DNA from: Lentisalinibacter sp964427415
GTDB taxonomy: Bacteria > Pseudomonadota > Gammaproteobacteria > Steroidobacterales > Woeseiaceae
DNA: 64,000 nucleotides
NCBI GenBank assembly: GCA_964427415.1
Contig: CAYRUH010000014.1
Span: 1 to 64,000, forward strand
Direction of reading: 5' to 3'
The position numbers and the translations under genes were made by a program. Shown here piece after piece: positions 15,752-26,548 of this stretch. Position 1 is the first letter of the stretch. Every line of letters begins with the position of its first letter. The notes beneath the pieces are model-generated. The model made no database searches. It saw only the letters and a program-made list of their open reading frames with translations, and was not told the origin of the DNA.

Positions 15752-18700
15752 CTAGTCGGCGGCGAGGGAGAGGAGGGTTGCATTGCCACCTACCGCTGCG
15801 GTGTTGTTGCTGAGGCTGCATTCCGTGGCGAAGCGCAGCAGGTAATGCGGTCCGCCGGCCTTCGGCCCGGTACCCGACAGCCCCTGCCCGCCAAAGGGTT
15901 GCGCGCCCACGACGGCGCCGATCATATTCCGGTTGACGTACAGATTACCCACCCGGGCCCAGGCGGCAATGTCCCGCGCCCGCCGGTCGATGCGGCTGTG
16001 CACGCCCATGGTCAATCCGTAACCCGTGGCATTGATCGCCTCCACGGTCTTTCGCAGATCCCGGGCACGATAACGGTAGAGATGCACCACGGGCCCGAAC
16101 ACCTCGCGCCCCAGCTGGTCGATATCCTCGATCTCGATAGCCGTCGGCGCCACAAAGGTGCCGCCACCCGTGCCGTCGCCGAGCCGGGTGCGGTGTACCA
16201 GTGAAGACTTCGCCCCCATGTCGGCCACGTGGCGCTCCAGCATTTGCTGCGCTGCCGCATCGATAACCGGACCCACATCGGTGCTCAGCAGGCCGGGATC
16301 GCCCACGCTGAGCTCGTCCATATGGCCGGTGAGCAGCTCGATGACCCGCGGTGCGATGTCCCGCTGCACGCACAGGATGCGCAGGGCCGAGCAGCGCTGG
16401 CCCGCGCTGTTGTAACCGGAATACACCGCGTCCTTGACCACCTGCTCCGGCAGGGCCGAACTGTCGACCAGCATCGCGTTCTGCCCGCCCGTCTCGGCGA
16501 TGAACGCCGCGATGGGCCCCGGCCGCTCGGCCAGCGTCCGGTTGATCAGCCGCGCCGTCTCCGTGGAACCGGTGAACGCCACCCCCGCCACACGCGGGTC
16601 GGCCACAGCCCGGGCGCCCACTTCCCCGCCCTCGCCGGGGAGGAAGTTCAGTACCTCGCCGGGCACCCCGGCCCGATGCAGGATATCCACGGCGCGGGCT
16701 GCGATCAGTGAGGTCTGCTCGGCGGGCTTCGCGAGAACCGTATTGCCGGCCGCGAGCGCCGCCGCCACCTGGCCGGTGAATATCGCCAGCGGGAAATTCC
16801 ATGGGCTGATGCACACGAATACGCCCCTGCCCTGCAGCCTGAGCTCATTGCGTTCGCCGGTCGGCCCCGCCATCGGCAGCGGTGCCCCGAACAGCGCCTC
16901 CGCCCGGGCCGCGTAGTAGCGCAGGAAGTCCACCGCCTCGCGGACTTCTCCCAGAGAGTCGCCGATGCTCTTGCCGGCCTCCGCCACGCAGAGCGCCATG
17001 AGGGCGGGCGCCTCCTCCTCGCAGAGATCCGCAGCCCGCCGCAGGATATCGGCACGCGCGGCCGCAGCCGTCGCGTTCCAGTCGTACCAGGCCTGCGACG
17101 CGGTCCCAACGGCACGGTCAACGGCGGCGGCATCGGCGTACTCGACGACACCCACCACCTCACCGGTGCGTGCCGGGTTGCGCGACTCGACCGGCCGGCC
17201 CGTCAGCGCGCGGCCGCCCACCCGGGGCCGGGCGTGATGGCCGGCATCCAGCCCCTTCTGCATCCGCTCCAGCCAGCCGCCGAGGAAGGCCCGATCGGCG
17301 AGGTTCAGCCCGCGGGAATTCCGCCGCTCCTCCCCGTAGATGGCGGCGGGCAGCGGGATGCGTGGATGAGGATACGACTCCAGACGCCGGACCGCCTCCA
17401 CCGGATCCGCCACGATCTCCTCCACCGGCGCCTCCTCGTCGACGATACGGTTGACGAAAGAGGTATTGGCGCCGTTCTCGAGCAGCCGCCGCACCAGATA
17501 GGGCAGCAGGTCCTCGTGACTGCCCACCGGCGCATAGACGCGGCAGGGCCGGTCGTAGCGTTCCGGGTCGACCACCGGGTCGTAGAGCTCCTCGCCCATG
17601 CCGTGGAGGCGCTGGAATTCGTAATCCCGTCGCTGTCCCGCCAGGTGCAGGATGCTCGCCAGCGTATGGGCATTGTGAGTGGCGAACTGGGGATACAGGC
17701 GCTCGCCGGCATCCAGCAGCTCGCGGGCGCAGGCGAGATAGGAGACGTCGGTGTTCACCTTGCGGGTAAACACCGGATAGCCCTCCAGTCCCTGCTCCTG
17801 GGCGCGCTTGATCTCCGTGTCCCAGTAGGCGCCCTTCACCAGGCGCACCGGTATGCGTCGGCCGGTGCGCCCGGCCAGCTCCGCCAGCCAGCGGATGACC
17901 GGCAGTGCCCGCTTCTGGTACGCCTGCAAGGCGAGGCCGAAACCGTCGTAGGCGGCCGCCGACGTGCTCTCGGCGACCGCCGCGAAAACCTCCAGCGAGA
18001 CCTCCAGCCGATCCGCCTCCTCGGCATCCACCGTCAGGGGGATACCCGCGTCCCGCGCCAGCTCCGTCAGGCGGGCCAGACGCGGCACCAGTTCGTCCAT
18101 CACGCGGCCCCGATGGGTGAACTCGTAGCGGGGATGCAGGGCGGAGAGTTTCACCGAGATGCCGGGCGCCGCCATGACGTCGTCGCCGGCAGCACCGCCG
18201 ATCGCCTCGATGGCGTCGGCGTAGGCGCGGAAGTAGCGCTCGGCGTCGCGGGCCGTCAGGGCCGCCTCGCCGAGCATATCGTAGGAATAACGGTAGCGGC
18301 GGTTGCCGCGCTCGCCGGCCCGCGCCAGGGCCTCGCCGATATCACGACCCATCACGAACTGATGGCCCATGATCTTCATCGCCTGGCGCATGGCCTGACG
18401 CACCACGGGCTCGCCCGCCTTGCTGGTCAGCTTGCCGAGGAACTTCGCCGGATTGCGGATGGTGGCCTCGTCGAGCCGCATCAGCCGGCCAGTCAGCATC
18501 AGCCCCCAGGTGGACGCATTGACGAACAGCGACTCGCTGCTGCCGAGATGTTCTTCCCAGCGTCCCGAGGTCAGCTTGTCGGCGATCAGCCGGTCGGCCG
18601 TATCCGCATCGGGGATGCGCAGCAGCGCCTCGGCAATACACATCAGCACCACGCCTTCCTGGGACGACAGGTCGTACTTGTGCAGGAAGGCATCCAGCCC

Positions 18701-18964
18701 GCCGTGGCGCCGCTCCGTCTCCCGCACCCGGGCCACGAGTTCGATCGCCGTCTCGCGCACCCGCTCGCGCAGCGCCTGCCCGGCGTCGGCGCGCTCGAGC
18801 AGCTCGGCCACCACCTTCGACTCGTCGGTGAGGTAGCGCTCGTTGATGGCCCGCTGCAGCGGCGGCGCCGCGGCCGGCTGATCCGGCAGACGCCGGCCTG
18901 CGCCCGTTGCGGTTTCCCTGTTCAAGATCAAACCCTTTGCTCGTACGCGGCCCTCGCCTTGCAA
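15752..18964 (-). CDS. putA: bifunctional proline dehydrogenase / glutamate-semialdehyde dehydrogenase, type A
   Basis: PutA oxidises proline to glutamate. The 1070-residue product has an N-terminal arm and FAD proline-dehydrogenase barrel (about residues 60-510). The aldehyde dehydrogenase domain follows (about 560-1040), with catalytic Cys in SAGQRCSALRIL, the Glu motif AETGGQNA and oxyanion residues in SPWNFPLA. It lacks the N-terminal ribbon-helix-helix repressor domain and the C-terminal extension of E. coli PutA (1320 residues), so it is the minimal type A and cannot regulate its own gene through DNA binding. Confidence 0.96.
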   Translation of the reverse strand: MQGEGRVRAKGLILNRETATGAGRRLPDQPAAAPPLQRAINERYLTDESKVVAELLERADAGQALRERVRETAIELVARVRETERRHGGLDAFLHKYDLSSQEGVVLMCIAEALLRIPDADTADRLIADKLTSGRWEEHLGSSESLFVNASTWGLMLTGRLMRLDEATIRNPAKFLGKLTSKAGEPVVRQAMRQAMKIMGHQFVMGRDIGEALARAGERGNRRYRYSYDMLGEAALTARDAERYFRAYADAIEAIGGAAGDDVMAAPGISVKLSALHPRYEFTHRGRVMDELVPRLARLTELARDAGIPLTVDAEEADRLEVSLEVFAAVAESTSAAAYDGFGLALQAYQKRALPVIRWLAELAGRTGRRIPVRLVKGAYWDTEIKRAQEQGLEGYPVFTRKVNTDVSYLACARELLDAGERLYPQFATHNAHTLASILHLAGQRRDYEFQRLHGMGEELYDPVVDPERYDRPCRVYAPVGSHEDLLPYLVRRLLENGANTSFVNRIVDEEAPVEEIVADPVEAVRRLESYPHPRIPLPAAIYGEERRNSRGLNLADRAFLGGWLERMQKGLDAGHHARPRVGGRALTGRPVESRNPARTGEVVGVVEYADAAAVDRAVGTASQAWYDWNATAAAARADILRRAADLCEEEAPALMALCVAEAGKSIGDSLGEVREAVDFLRYYAARAEALFGAPLPMAGPTGERNELRLQGRGVFVCISPWNFPLAIFTGQVAAALAAGNTVLAKPAEQTSLIAARAVDILHRAGVPGEVLNFLPGEGGEVGARAVADPRVAGVAFTGSTETARLINRTLAERPGPIAAFIAETGGQNAMLVDSSALPEQVVKDAVYSGYNSAGQRCSALRILCVQRDIAPRVIELLTGHMDELSVGDPGLLSTDVGPVIDAAAQQMLERHVADMGAKSSLVHRTRLGDGTGGGTFVAPTAIEIEDIDQLGREVFGPVVHLYRYRARDLRKTVEAINATGYGLTMGVHSRIDRRARDIAAWARVGNLYVNRNMIGAVVGAQPFGGQGLSGTGPKAGGPHYLLRFATECSLSNNTAAVGGNATLLSLAAD

Positions 18965-18973
18965 GCGGCCGGC

Positions 18974-19360
18974 TCAGGCCTTGCGATTCAGTCGGCGCAG
19001 CTCGCGCCGCGTGTGCTTGTCCGGCCGGCCGACCGTGCGCGGCATGGCGCGACGATTCTGACGCAGCGTCTCGATGAGCGCCTCGCGTTCCCGCCGGCTC
19101 CCCTGTTCCTCATGGTAGCAAGCCTCGGCTTCCCGGGCGGGGCCCCGGCGCGGCGGCAGCGCCAACACCGTGAGCCGCCAGGTCAGCCGGTCCCGGGTGA
19201 TCTGCAGCCGATCGCCGACCCGCACCGTGCGGGACGGCTTCGCCCGCGCCCCGTTGACGTGCACGTGCCCGCCCGCAACCGCTTTCGCAGCGAGCCCACG
19301 GGTCTTGAAGAACCGGCTATGCCAGAGCCACTTGTCGATGCGCAATGCCTCTTCGTCCAT
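18974..19360 (-). CDS. hslR: heat shock protein 15 (S4-domain RNA-binding protein)
   Basis: A 128-residue basic protein with an N-terminal S4 domain (LRIDKWLWHSRFFKTR-GLAAKAV-GGHVHVNG). Hsp15 recognises 50S subunits carrying stalled nascent chains after heat shock and helps free them. The C-terminus is Arg/Lys-rich. It lies nine bases before putA on the same strand and is divergent from kbl. Confidence 0.92.
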   Translation of the reverse strand: MDEEALRIDKWLWHSRFFKTRGLAAKAVAGGHVHVNGARAKPSRTVRVGDRLQITRDRLTWRLTVLALPPRRGPAREAEACYHEEQGSRREREALIETLRQNRRAMPRTVGRPDKHTRRELRRLNRKA

Positions 19361-19453
19361 GCCCGTATTGTCGCGCCTCGCCGGCCCGGACTCCAGAGGC
19401 TGCCATGGTCACGGCTGCTATACTTCGGGCCAGCGCAAGCAAGGAGTATCGAG

Positions 19454-20653
19454 GTGAAAGAAGCGTTTCTGGCGTCGCTCGCCGAAGCGACCGAGGAGCT
19501 GAAGGAACAGGGCCTGTACAAGGAGGAGCGCGTCATCACCGGGCCCCAGCAGGCCGAGATCGACGTGCGCGAGGACGGCGACACGCGCCACGTCATCAAT
19601 TTTTGCGCCAACAACTACCTGGGTCTGGCCAACCATCCGCAGATCGTCGCCGCGGCGCGCCGCGCCATCGACGAGCACGGCTACGGCATGGCATCGGTGC
19701 GCTTCATCTGCGGCACCCAGACCGTGCACAAGGAGCTCGAAGGCCGCATCAGCGACTTCCTTGGCACCGAGGACACGATCCTCTATCCCTCCTGTTTCGA
19801 CGCCAACGGCGGCCTGTTCGAAACCCTGCTCGGACCGGAGGATGCCGTCATCAGCGACAAACTGAATCACGCCAGCATCATCGACGGCATCCGCCTGTGC
19901 AAGGCGCAGCGCTACCGCTACCGGCACGACGACATGACGGACCTCGAGGAGCAGCTGCGCGCCGCTAAGGATGCGCGTGTGCGCCTGATCGCCACCGACG
20001 GCGTCTTCTCCATGGACGGCACCATCGCCGATCTGCAGCGCATCTGCGACCTGGCCGACGAATACCGGGCACTGGTGATGATCGACGACTGCCACGCCAC
20101 CGGCTTCCTCGGCAGACAGGGCCGCGGCACCCACGAATACCGTGACGTGATGGGCCGGGTGGACATCATCACCAGCACGCTGGGCAAGGCGCTGGGCGGC
20201 GCCTCCGGCGGCTTCACCGCCGGGCGCCGGGAGATCGTCGCCTGGCTGCGGCAGCGCTCCCGCCCGTACCTCTTCTCCAACACCCTGGCACCGGTGATCG
20301 CCGCCGCCTCCATCGAGGTGGTGAACCTGCTCGAGTCCGACAGCGGACTGCGCGGGAAACTCGCCGCGAACGCGGAGTATTTCCGCAGCCGCATGGAGGC
20401 GCTCGGCTTCGACCTGCTGCCGGGCGAGCACCCCATCATCCCCGTGATGCTCGGCGATGCGCGCCTGGCCGCGCAGATGGCCGAGCGGCTGCTCGATCAC
20501 GGCATCTACGTGATCGGCTTTTCCTATCCGGTGGTCCCTCACGGCAAGGCGCGCATCCGCACGCAGATGTCCGCCGGACACGACCGGGAACACCTCGACC
20601 GGGCCATCGACGCCTTCGCGGCGGTGGGCCGCGAACTCGGCGTCATCAGCTAG
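19454..20653 (+). CDS. kbl: glycine C-acetyltransferase (2-amino-3-ketobutyrate CoA ligase)
   Basis: A 399-residue PLP enzyme of the alpha-oxoamine synthase family that splits 2-amino-3-ketobutyrate into glycine and acetyl-CoA. The PLP lysine is in TSTLGKALGG; other signatures are NNYLGLANHP and MIDDCHATGFLG. The GTG at 19454 gives the E. coli length (398). A -10-like TATACT lies at 19419-19424 without a clear -35. Together with tdh, 13 bp downstream, it forms the threonine-to-glycine pathway. Confidence 0.97.
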   Translation: MKEAFLASLAEATEELKEQGLYKEERVITGPQQAEIDVREDGDTRHVINFCANNYLGLANHPQIVAAARRAIDEHGYGMASVRFICGTQTVHKELEGRISDFLGTEDTILYPSCFDANGGLFETLLGPEDAVISDKLNHASIIDGIRLCKAQRYRYRHDDMTDLEEQLRAAKDARVRLIATDGVFSMDGTIADLQRICDLADEYRALVMIDDCHATGFLGRQGRGTHEYRDVMGRVDIITSTLGKALGGASGGFTAGRREIVAWLRQRSRPYLFSNTLAPVIAAASIEVVNLLESDSGLRGKLAANAEYFRSRMEALGFDLLPGEHPIIPVMLGDARLAAQMAERLLDHGIYVIGFSYPVVPHGKARIRTQMSAGHDREHLDRAIDAFAAVGRELGVIS

Positions 20654-20666
20654 CAGCGGAGGCCGC

Positions 20667-21695
<1,029 letters not shown>

Positions 21696-21701
21696 CGCCC
21701 G

Positions 21702-21737
21702 GCACCCGCTCCGCCGGCGGCCGAGGCTGGCGGGTGC
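21702..21737. terminator. weak hairpin between convergent tdh and sppA
   Basis: An 8-bp perfect stem (GCACCCGC at 21702-21709 with GCGGGTGC at 21730-21737) and a GC-rich loop lie in the 50-bp space between the convergent stops. There is no T-run, so it is not a classical intrinsic terminator; it may serve as a bidirectional transcript end. Confidence 0.35.
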
Positions 21738-21745
21738 GTATCAGC

Positions 21746-23611
21746 CTAACGCAGCACGTCGCAGAAGCAGTCGGCGTACGCGCCGCGGCGGTCGTTGAAC
21801 CGGGCGATGTCCCGCCACGCGTCCTCGACGGCGCTCACCAGTGGCGCCAGCGGCGAGCCGCGGCCAGTGGACCCGGTCGCGGCCACGCCGGCCACCGTCG
21901 GGCCGATGCGGGAGTCCAGCAGTTGCAGCAGGAACTCCTGACCCGGCGTCAGCGGCCGCTCCACATACTTCACGCCGTAGGCGTCCGCCGCCAGTCCGGC
22001 ACGCTCCGCCGCCGCCTCGATGGCATCGTCCAGGTCGCCGAATCGGTCGATCAGCCCGAACTCCAACGCGTCCTGCCCGGTCCAGACCCGGCCCTCGGCG
22101 ATATCGCTGACCGTCTCGCGATCGAGGCCGCGCTGCTCGGCGACGCCGTCGACGAAATCGCGGTAGGTCGTATTCACCGTGATTTCGATCGTGCGCCGGA
22201 CCGTATCGCCCAGGGGCCGGTCCGGGCGCAGCGCGCCGGCCAGCGCCGTCGTACCCACCCCGTCCGTATTAATGCCGACTTTCTCCAGCGTGCGCTGGAA
22301 TGTGGGGAACATGCCCACGACGCCGATGGAGCCCGTAATGGTCGTGGGGTGGGCCAGGATCTCGTCGCCGGCGGACGAAATCCAGTAACCGGCCGAGGCC
22401 GCCACACTGCTCATGGAGACGATCACAGGCCGCTCCGTCGCCTTGAAGGCCTGGATCTCGTCGAATATGAGCTCGGAGGCAAACGTGCTGCCGCCGCCGC
22501 TGTCAACGCGCAACACCAGCGCCTTCACCGAATCGTCCTGTATGGCCCGGCGGATCAGATTGCTGGTGGACTCGCCGCCGATGTTGCCGGCCGGCGCATC
22601 GCCCTCCACGACCGGGCCGGAGGCGACGACCACCGCCACGTTGCTCGCGCCCGCCTCGTCGCTGCGCAGCAGACGCTGGGCGTCCAGGTAGGCGTCCAGA
22701 CCCACGGAGCGGTAGCTCTCGTCCTGCCCGCCGTCGGCGCCGGCGATGCCGATCATGTGTTCGCGGAACTCGGCTCGGGTGGTGATCCGGTCGGCCAGCC
22801 CCAGCCTGACGGCCATGTCCGAAAAACGACCGTTGCTCGCCTCCAGTTCCTCGGGCAGATTGTCGATGGCGCGCTGCAGGCCGGCGGCGTCGAGGCCGCG
22901 GGCGGCGGACACGCCGCCGAGCCAGGCCTGCCAGAGCTGATCCAGCAGATCCCGATTGGCGGATTCGGCGGCCTCCGACATGTCATTGCGGGTAAAGGGC
23001 TCCGCGTACGACTTGAAGGTGCCGGCGGTGAAGACGTTCCAGTCGATGCCGAGCTTGTCGATGGCGTCGCGGAAATAGTTGCGGTAGATGCCGTAGCCCT
23101 GCAGGAATACCATGCCGTGATCCTGCAGCCACACCTCGTCGGCGTGGGCGGCGATATAGTAGCCGGCCTGGGTGTAGGCGTTGCCCATGGCGATCACGGT
23201 CTTGCCCGATGCCTTGAAGGTCTCGATGGCATTCGCGACCGCCTGCAGCTTGGTGAGCCCGGCGCCGAGGAAACCGTCCAGCTCGAGCACCACCGCCGGG
23301 ATGCGGTCATCCTCCGCGGCCCACTCGAGGGCATCCTGTATGTCTCGCAGCCGGGTCTGGCCGACGCCGTCGCCCATGGCCTCGGCCAGGGCGCGGTCCA
23401 CCGGATTGCCCTCGAACTCCTCCACCAGGTAGCCCTCGGGCGCGATCACCAGCGCCGCCTTGCGCGGCAGTTCGGCCACCGGCGGCGACAAGGCCGCGAC
23501 CACCAGCGCAAACAAGAACAACAGCACCAGCAGATGCAGGATCTTGCGGATGCCGTCCAGCCCGCGCCACAGGGCGCGCAGCACTCTCATCAGGGCGTTT
23601 CCCAGGGCCAT
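21746..23611 (-). CDS. sppA: signal peptide peptidase SppA, long (67-kDa) type
   Basis: A 621-residue inner-membrane serine protease that degrades cleaved signal peptides. One transmembrane segment (about residues 24-42) is followed by two tandem S49 domains. The catalytic dyad is split as in E. coli: Lys200 in GTFKSYAEPF and Ser406 in SSVAASAGYW. It is the last gene of the tatT-dctPQM-sppA run, 79 bp after dctM. Confidence 0.96.
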   Translation of the reverse strand: MALGNALMRVLRALWRGLDGIRKILHLLVLLFLFALVVAALSPPVAELPRKAALVIAPEGYLVEEFEGNPVDRALAEAMGDGVGQTRLRDIQDALEWAAEDDRIPAVVLELDGFLGAGLTKLQAVANAIETFKASGKTVIAMGNAYTQAGYYIAAHADEVWLQDHGMVFLQGYGIYRNYFRDAIDKLGIDWNVFTAGTFKSYAEPFTRNDMSEAAESANRDLLDQLWQAWLGGVSAARGLDAAGLQRAIDNLPEELEASNGRFSDMAVRLGLADRITTRAEFREHMIGIAGADGGQDESYRSVGLDAYLDAQRLLRSDEAGASNVAVVVASGPVVEGDAPAGNIGGESTSNLIRRAIQDDSVKALVLRVDSGGGSTFASELIFDEIQAFKATERPVIVSMSSVAASAGYWISSAGDEILAHPTTITGSIGVVGMFPTFQRTLEKVGINTDGVGTTALAGALRPDRPLGDTVRRTIEITVNTTYRDFVDGVAEQRGLDRETVSDIAEGRVWTGQDALEFGLIDRFGDLDDAIEAAAERAGLAADAYGVKYVERPLTPGQEFLLQLLDSRIGPTVAGVAATGSTGRGSPLAPLVSAVEDAWRDIARFNDRRGAYADCFCDVLR

Positions 23612-23690
23612 GCTCTCACTCCTCGTCCGACGCGCCTGCGCCGTTGTATCGAATCCGTAAAACGACGCCGGCGCCGCCGGCGAGCTGCGC

Positions 23691-24953
23691 TCAGACGCCC
23701 GGCAGCAGCCACAGGGACAGCGCCGGTACGTAGGTGATGATGATGACCGAGATCAGCAGAATCAACAGGAAAGGCAGGGTCGCCAGATAAACACGGACGA
23801 TCGGCTCCTCGAAGCGATAACTGGCGATGAACAGATTGAGTCCCACGGGCGGCGTCAGATAGCCGAGCTGCATCGCGGCCAGAAAGATGATGCCGAGATG
23901 GATGGGGTGGATATCGTACTGCGCGGCGACCGGCAGGATCAGGGGCACCACCAGCACCAGCGCCGAGAAGATATCCAGTATCGCGCCCAGGATCAGCAGG
24001 AACACCAGCAGGAGCAACAGAAAAGTGAGCGGACCGCCCACGAACTGCTCCACGATGGCGAGCAGCTTCTGCGGAACGCCGGCGTCGATCATGATGTTGG
24101 TGGAAGCCAGCGAGACGCCCAGGATCACCAGGATGCCCCCCACCAGCAGCATGGACTCGCGCATGATCCGGGGCAGCTCGCGCAGCGGGATCTCCCGGAG
24201 CACGAAAACCTCGACGAAAACCACGTATAGCGCCGTCACCGCCGCTGCCTCCGAGACGCCGATGAGTCCGGAGTAGATGCCGCCCAGCACGACGACCGGC
24301 AACGGTATCTCCCAGGCGGACTCGCGCACCGCACCTGCCACCTCGCGCCAGGAGAAGTCCGACAGGGGCTGGCGCTGCCGGCGGTTCACCCACAGGCTCC
24401 AGCCCGAGAGCATGATCAGCATGAGCAGGCCGGGCAGCACGCCGGCGCGGAACAACTCGTCGATCGACTGCTGGGCGACCACGCCGTAGAGGATCAATGG
24501 CAGCGACGGCGCGAACAGCAGGCCGAGACTGCCGGCGCTGGTGACCAGGCCCAGGTTGAATCGCTCCGGATAGCCCGCCTGGGTCAGCGCGGGATAGAGG
24601 ATGGCACCCAGCGCAATGATGGTGACGCCCGAGGCGCCCGTGAATGCCGTGAAGAACGCGCAGGCGGCCAGCGCCACGATCGCCAGCCCGCCGGGCATCC
24701 AGCCCAGCAGGGCGCGGGTGATGCGCACCAGCCGACGCGGCGCGCCGCTCTCGCTCAGGACGAAGCCCGCGAACGTAAACAGCGGTATCGCCAGCAGAAA
24801 CGGCATCGTCCCTACGCTGAAGAACTCGATGGCTACCGCGGAGAGGTCGATGTCTGCCTGGTAGTAGCCCCACATGGCGCTCGCGGCGATGACCGCGAAC
24901 AGGGGCGCGCCGAGCAGCGCAAGCAGAAGCAGGATGCCGCCGAACAGGATCAT
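23691..24953 (-). CDS. dctM: TRAP transporter large permease, DctM family
   Basis: A 420-residue protein with about 12 hydrophobic segments and DctM motifs (GTMPFLLAIPLFTFAG, FTGASGVTI, GYLTPPVGLNLF). It is the ion-coupled transport subunit of a tripartite TRAP system. The ATG at 24953 shares a base with the dctQ stop (TGATG). A frame open to 25067 exists, but that part is hydrophilic and overlaps dctQ. Confidence 0.95.
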   Translation of the reverse strand: MILFGGILLLLALLGAPLFAVIAASAMWGYYQADIDLSAVAIEFFSVGTMPFLLAIPLFTFAGFVLSESGAPRRLVRITRALLGWMPGGLAIVALAACAFFTAFTGASGVTIIALGAILYPALTQAGYPERFNLGLVTSAGSLGLLFAPSLPLILYGVVAQQSIDELFRAGVLPGLLMLIMLSGWSLWVNRRQRQPLSDFSWREVAGAVRESAWEIPLPVVVLGGIYSGLIGVSEAAAVTALYVVFVEVFVLREIPLRELPRIMRESMLLVGGILVILGVSLASTNIMIDAGVPQKLLAIVEQFVGGPLTFLLLLLVFLLILGAILDIFSALVLVVPLILPVAAQYDIHPIHLGIIFLAAMQLGYLTPPVGLNLFIASYRFEEPIVRVYLATLPFLLILLISVIIITYVPALSLWLLPGV

Positions 24954-25483
24954 CACGGCTCCCGGTAACGCAGGCGGTTGCCGAGGCGCACGGCGCTCGA
25001 GCCGGTGAACAGCAGATAGCGCCACGCCATCAGCCCGAAGGCGATCGGCATGACGATCTGGAACCACCAGGCCGGTAGTCCGTCGACCAGCTGGTCACCG
25101 AACTCCCACGCCGAATACACGAAGCGCCCCGAATGCCACGCCAGCAGGGCGCAGACCGCCGCGGTGAAGGTATTGACCGACAGCTCACAGATCAGCCGCA
25201 GTCCCGGCGAGAGGAAGCGCGAGACCACGTCGATGCTGATGTGCTTGTCGGCGCGGCTGGCTGCCACCGCGCCGAACAGGGCCACCCACAGCACCATCAG
25301 CTTCAGCACCTCATCGGCCCAGATAAAGCTGAAATCGAAGGCGTTGCGGATGATGATCTGCGTGGTGGCCAGCAGGATCATGGCCGACAGCAGGACGATG
25401 AGGACCACGTCCTCCAGCAGCCGGCCTGCACGCTCCAGGCGCTCGCTCAGGCGCCCGCCGAGACGCCCGGGCGCCTCCGTCAC
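24953..25483 (-). CDS. dctQ: TRAP transporter small permease, DctQ family
   Basis: A 176-residue protein with four membrane segments and the DctQ pattern (RNAFDFSFIWADEVLKLMVLW, then ADKHISIDV). It partners DctM. The start is a GTG at 25483 overlapping the dctP stop (GTGA). The frame is open further upstream but overlaps dctP. Confidence 0.93.
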   Translation of the reverse strand: MTEAPGRLGGRLSERLERAGRLLEDVVLIVLLSAMILLATTQIIIRNAFDFSFIWADEVLKLMVLWVALFGAVAASRADKHISIDVVSRFLSPGLRLICELSVNTFTAAVCALLAWHSGRFVYSAWEFGDQLVDGLPAWWFQIVMPIAFGLMAWRYLLFTGSSAVRLGNRLRYREP

Positions 25484-26505
25484 GGGCTGCCGCCGTCCGC
25501 CTGTGCCGCCGCGGCGGCCTGGGTGCGGTACTCGGCCAGCAACGCCTGCACCTCTTCCAGCAACTCCGGCGAGAGGTAGCCCTCTTCCGCCAGGCTCTCG
25601 TTCGCGGCCATGACCGGCTCGCGCCAGCGGTCGATGGCGCCGTCCACCGGCTCCACGAACTCCACGCCCGTGTTGGCCAGCGCAACCAGCGCCTGCTCGT
25701 TGTCGGTCTGGTCGATGCGGTCGAAATTCTCGTACACGCGGTTCATGGCTTCGTCGACCACCGCCTGATCGGCGTCCGACAGGCGGGAGAAGGTGCGCTT
25801 GTCGATCGCGAGATAACCCAGCGTGTAGAGCAGCGGCAGCTCGGTCAGGTAATCCACCTTGGTGTGCCACTGCAGCACCAGCACCGCCACCGGCGGCGAG
25901 GCGACAATGTCGATCAGGCCGGTCTGCAGGCCGGTCAGCACGTCGGTCACCGGCAGCGTCACCGGCGAGAGATCGAGCGCCTCCATCGCCCGGTAGCTGA
26001 TCTGGTCGTCCTCCGGCACCCAGACCTTCTTGCCCTTCAGATCGTCCACCGAGCGCACTGGCGTGTTGGAGAGGAAGCGGGCGAAGCCGCCGCCTGCGAA
26101 ACCGAAACTGACGAAGCCGGCCTCCTCGAGTCCGGCCTCGAGCTTCGGGTCGATACGCTTGCGCACGTACTGGACCTCGGCGTGGTTTTCGAACAGCAGC
26201 GGCAGGCCGTAGATGTTCAGGTCCGGATAGTACTGCTCCATGCTGTTAGCGGTGAAGACACCGCCGTGCAGCTGGCCGATGCGAATTTTTCGCAGGACTT
26301 TCTTGTCGTCGCCCATGACGCCGCCGCCATAGAGCTTGATGTTCACCCGGCCGTCGGTGCGCTCGGCGATCTCCGTGGACGCCGCCCGCATATCCTTCAT
26401 CCAGGTTGACCCCTCGGGGGCGATGGTGGCGATCTTCAGATCGACCGCGGACGCCGTACCGGAGACCAGCAGCAGCGTGATGAGGGCAATGGTTCGGGCA
26501 TTCAT
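25480..26505 (-). CDS. dctP: TRAP transporter solute-binding protein, DctP family
   Basis: A 341-residue periplasmic binding protein with a signal peptide (ITLLLVSGTASA, cleavage before VDLKIA). The DctP signature runs through LKIATIAPEGSTWMKDM, then KVWVPEDDQ and VLTGLQTGLIDIV. The linked TatT gene suggests a TatPT-type system in which the binding protein works with a TPR partner on hydrophobic ligands; the ligand is unknown. I chose ATG 26505, behind a GGGAG ribosome site, over an in-frame ATG at 26562. Confidence 0.94.
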   Translation of the reverse strand: MNARTIALITLLLVSGTASAVDLKIATIAPEGSTWMKDMRAASTEIAERTDGRVNIKLYGGGVMGDDKKVLRKIRIGQLHGGVFTANSMEQYYPDLNIYGLPLLFENHAEVQYVRKRIDPKLEAGLEEAGFVSFGFAGGGFARFLSNTPVRSVDDLKGKKVWVPEDDQISYRAMEALDLSPVTLPVTDVLTGLQTGLIDIVASPPVAVLVLQWHTKVDYLTELPLLYTLGYLAIDKRTFSRLSDADQAVVDEAMNRVYENFDRIDQTDNEQALVALANTGVEFVEPVDGAIDRWREPVMAANESLAEEGYLSPELLEEVQALLAEYRTQAAAAAQADGGSP

Positions 26506-26548
26506 GGCTTGCACTCCCTGTGAGTAGCTCTTCGCTCGCAGTCCGGAC

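Noticed and set aside
17234..19453. Long N-terminal extension of the kbl frame
   Set aside because: The frame is open across putA and hslR antisense, but Kbl homology begins at the GTG at 19454 and gives the standard length.
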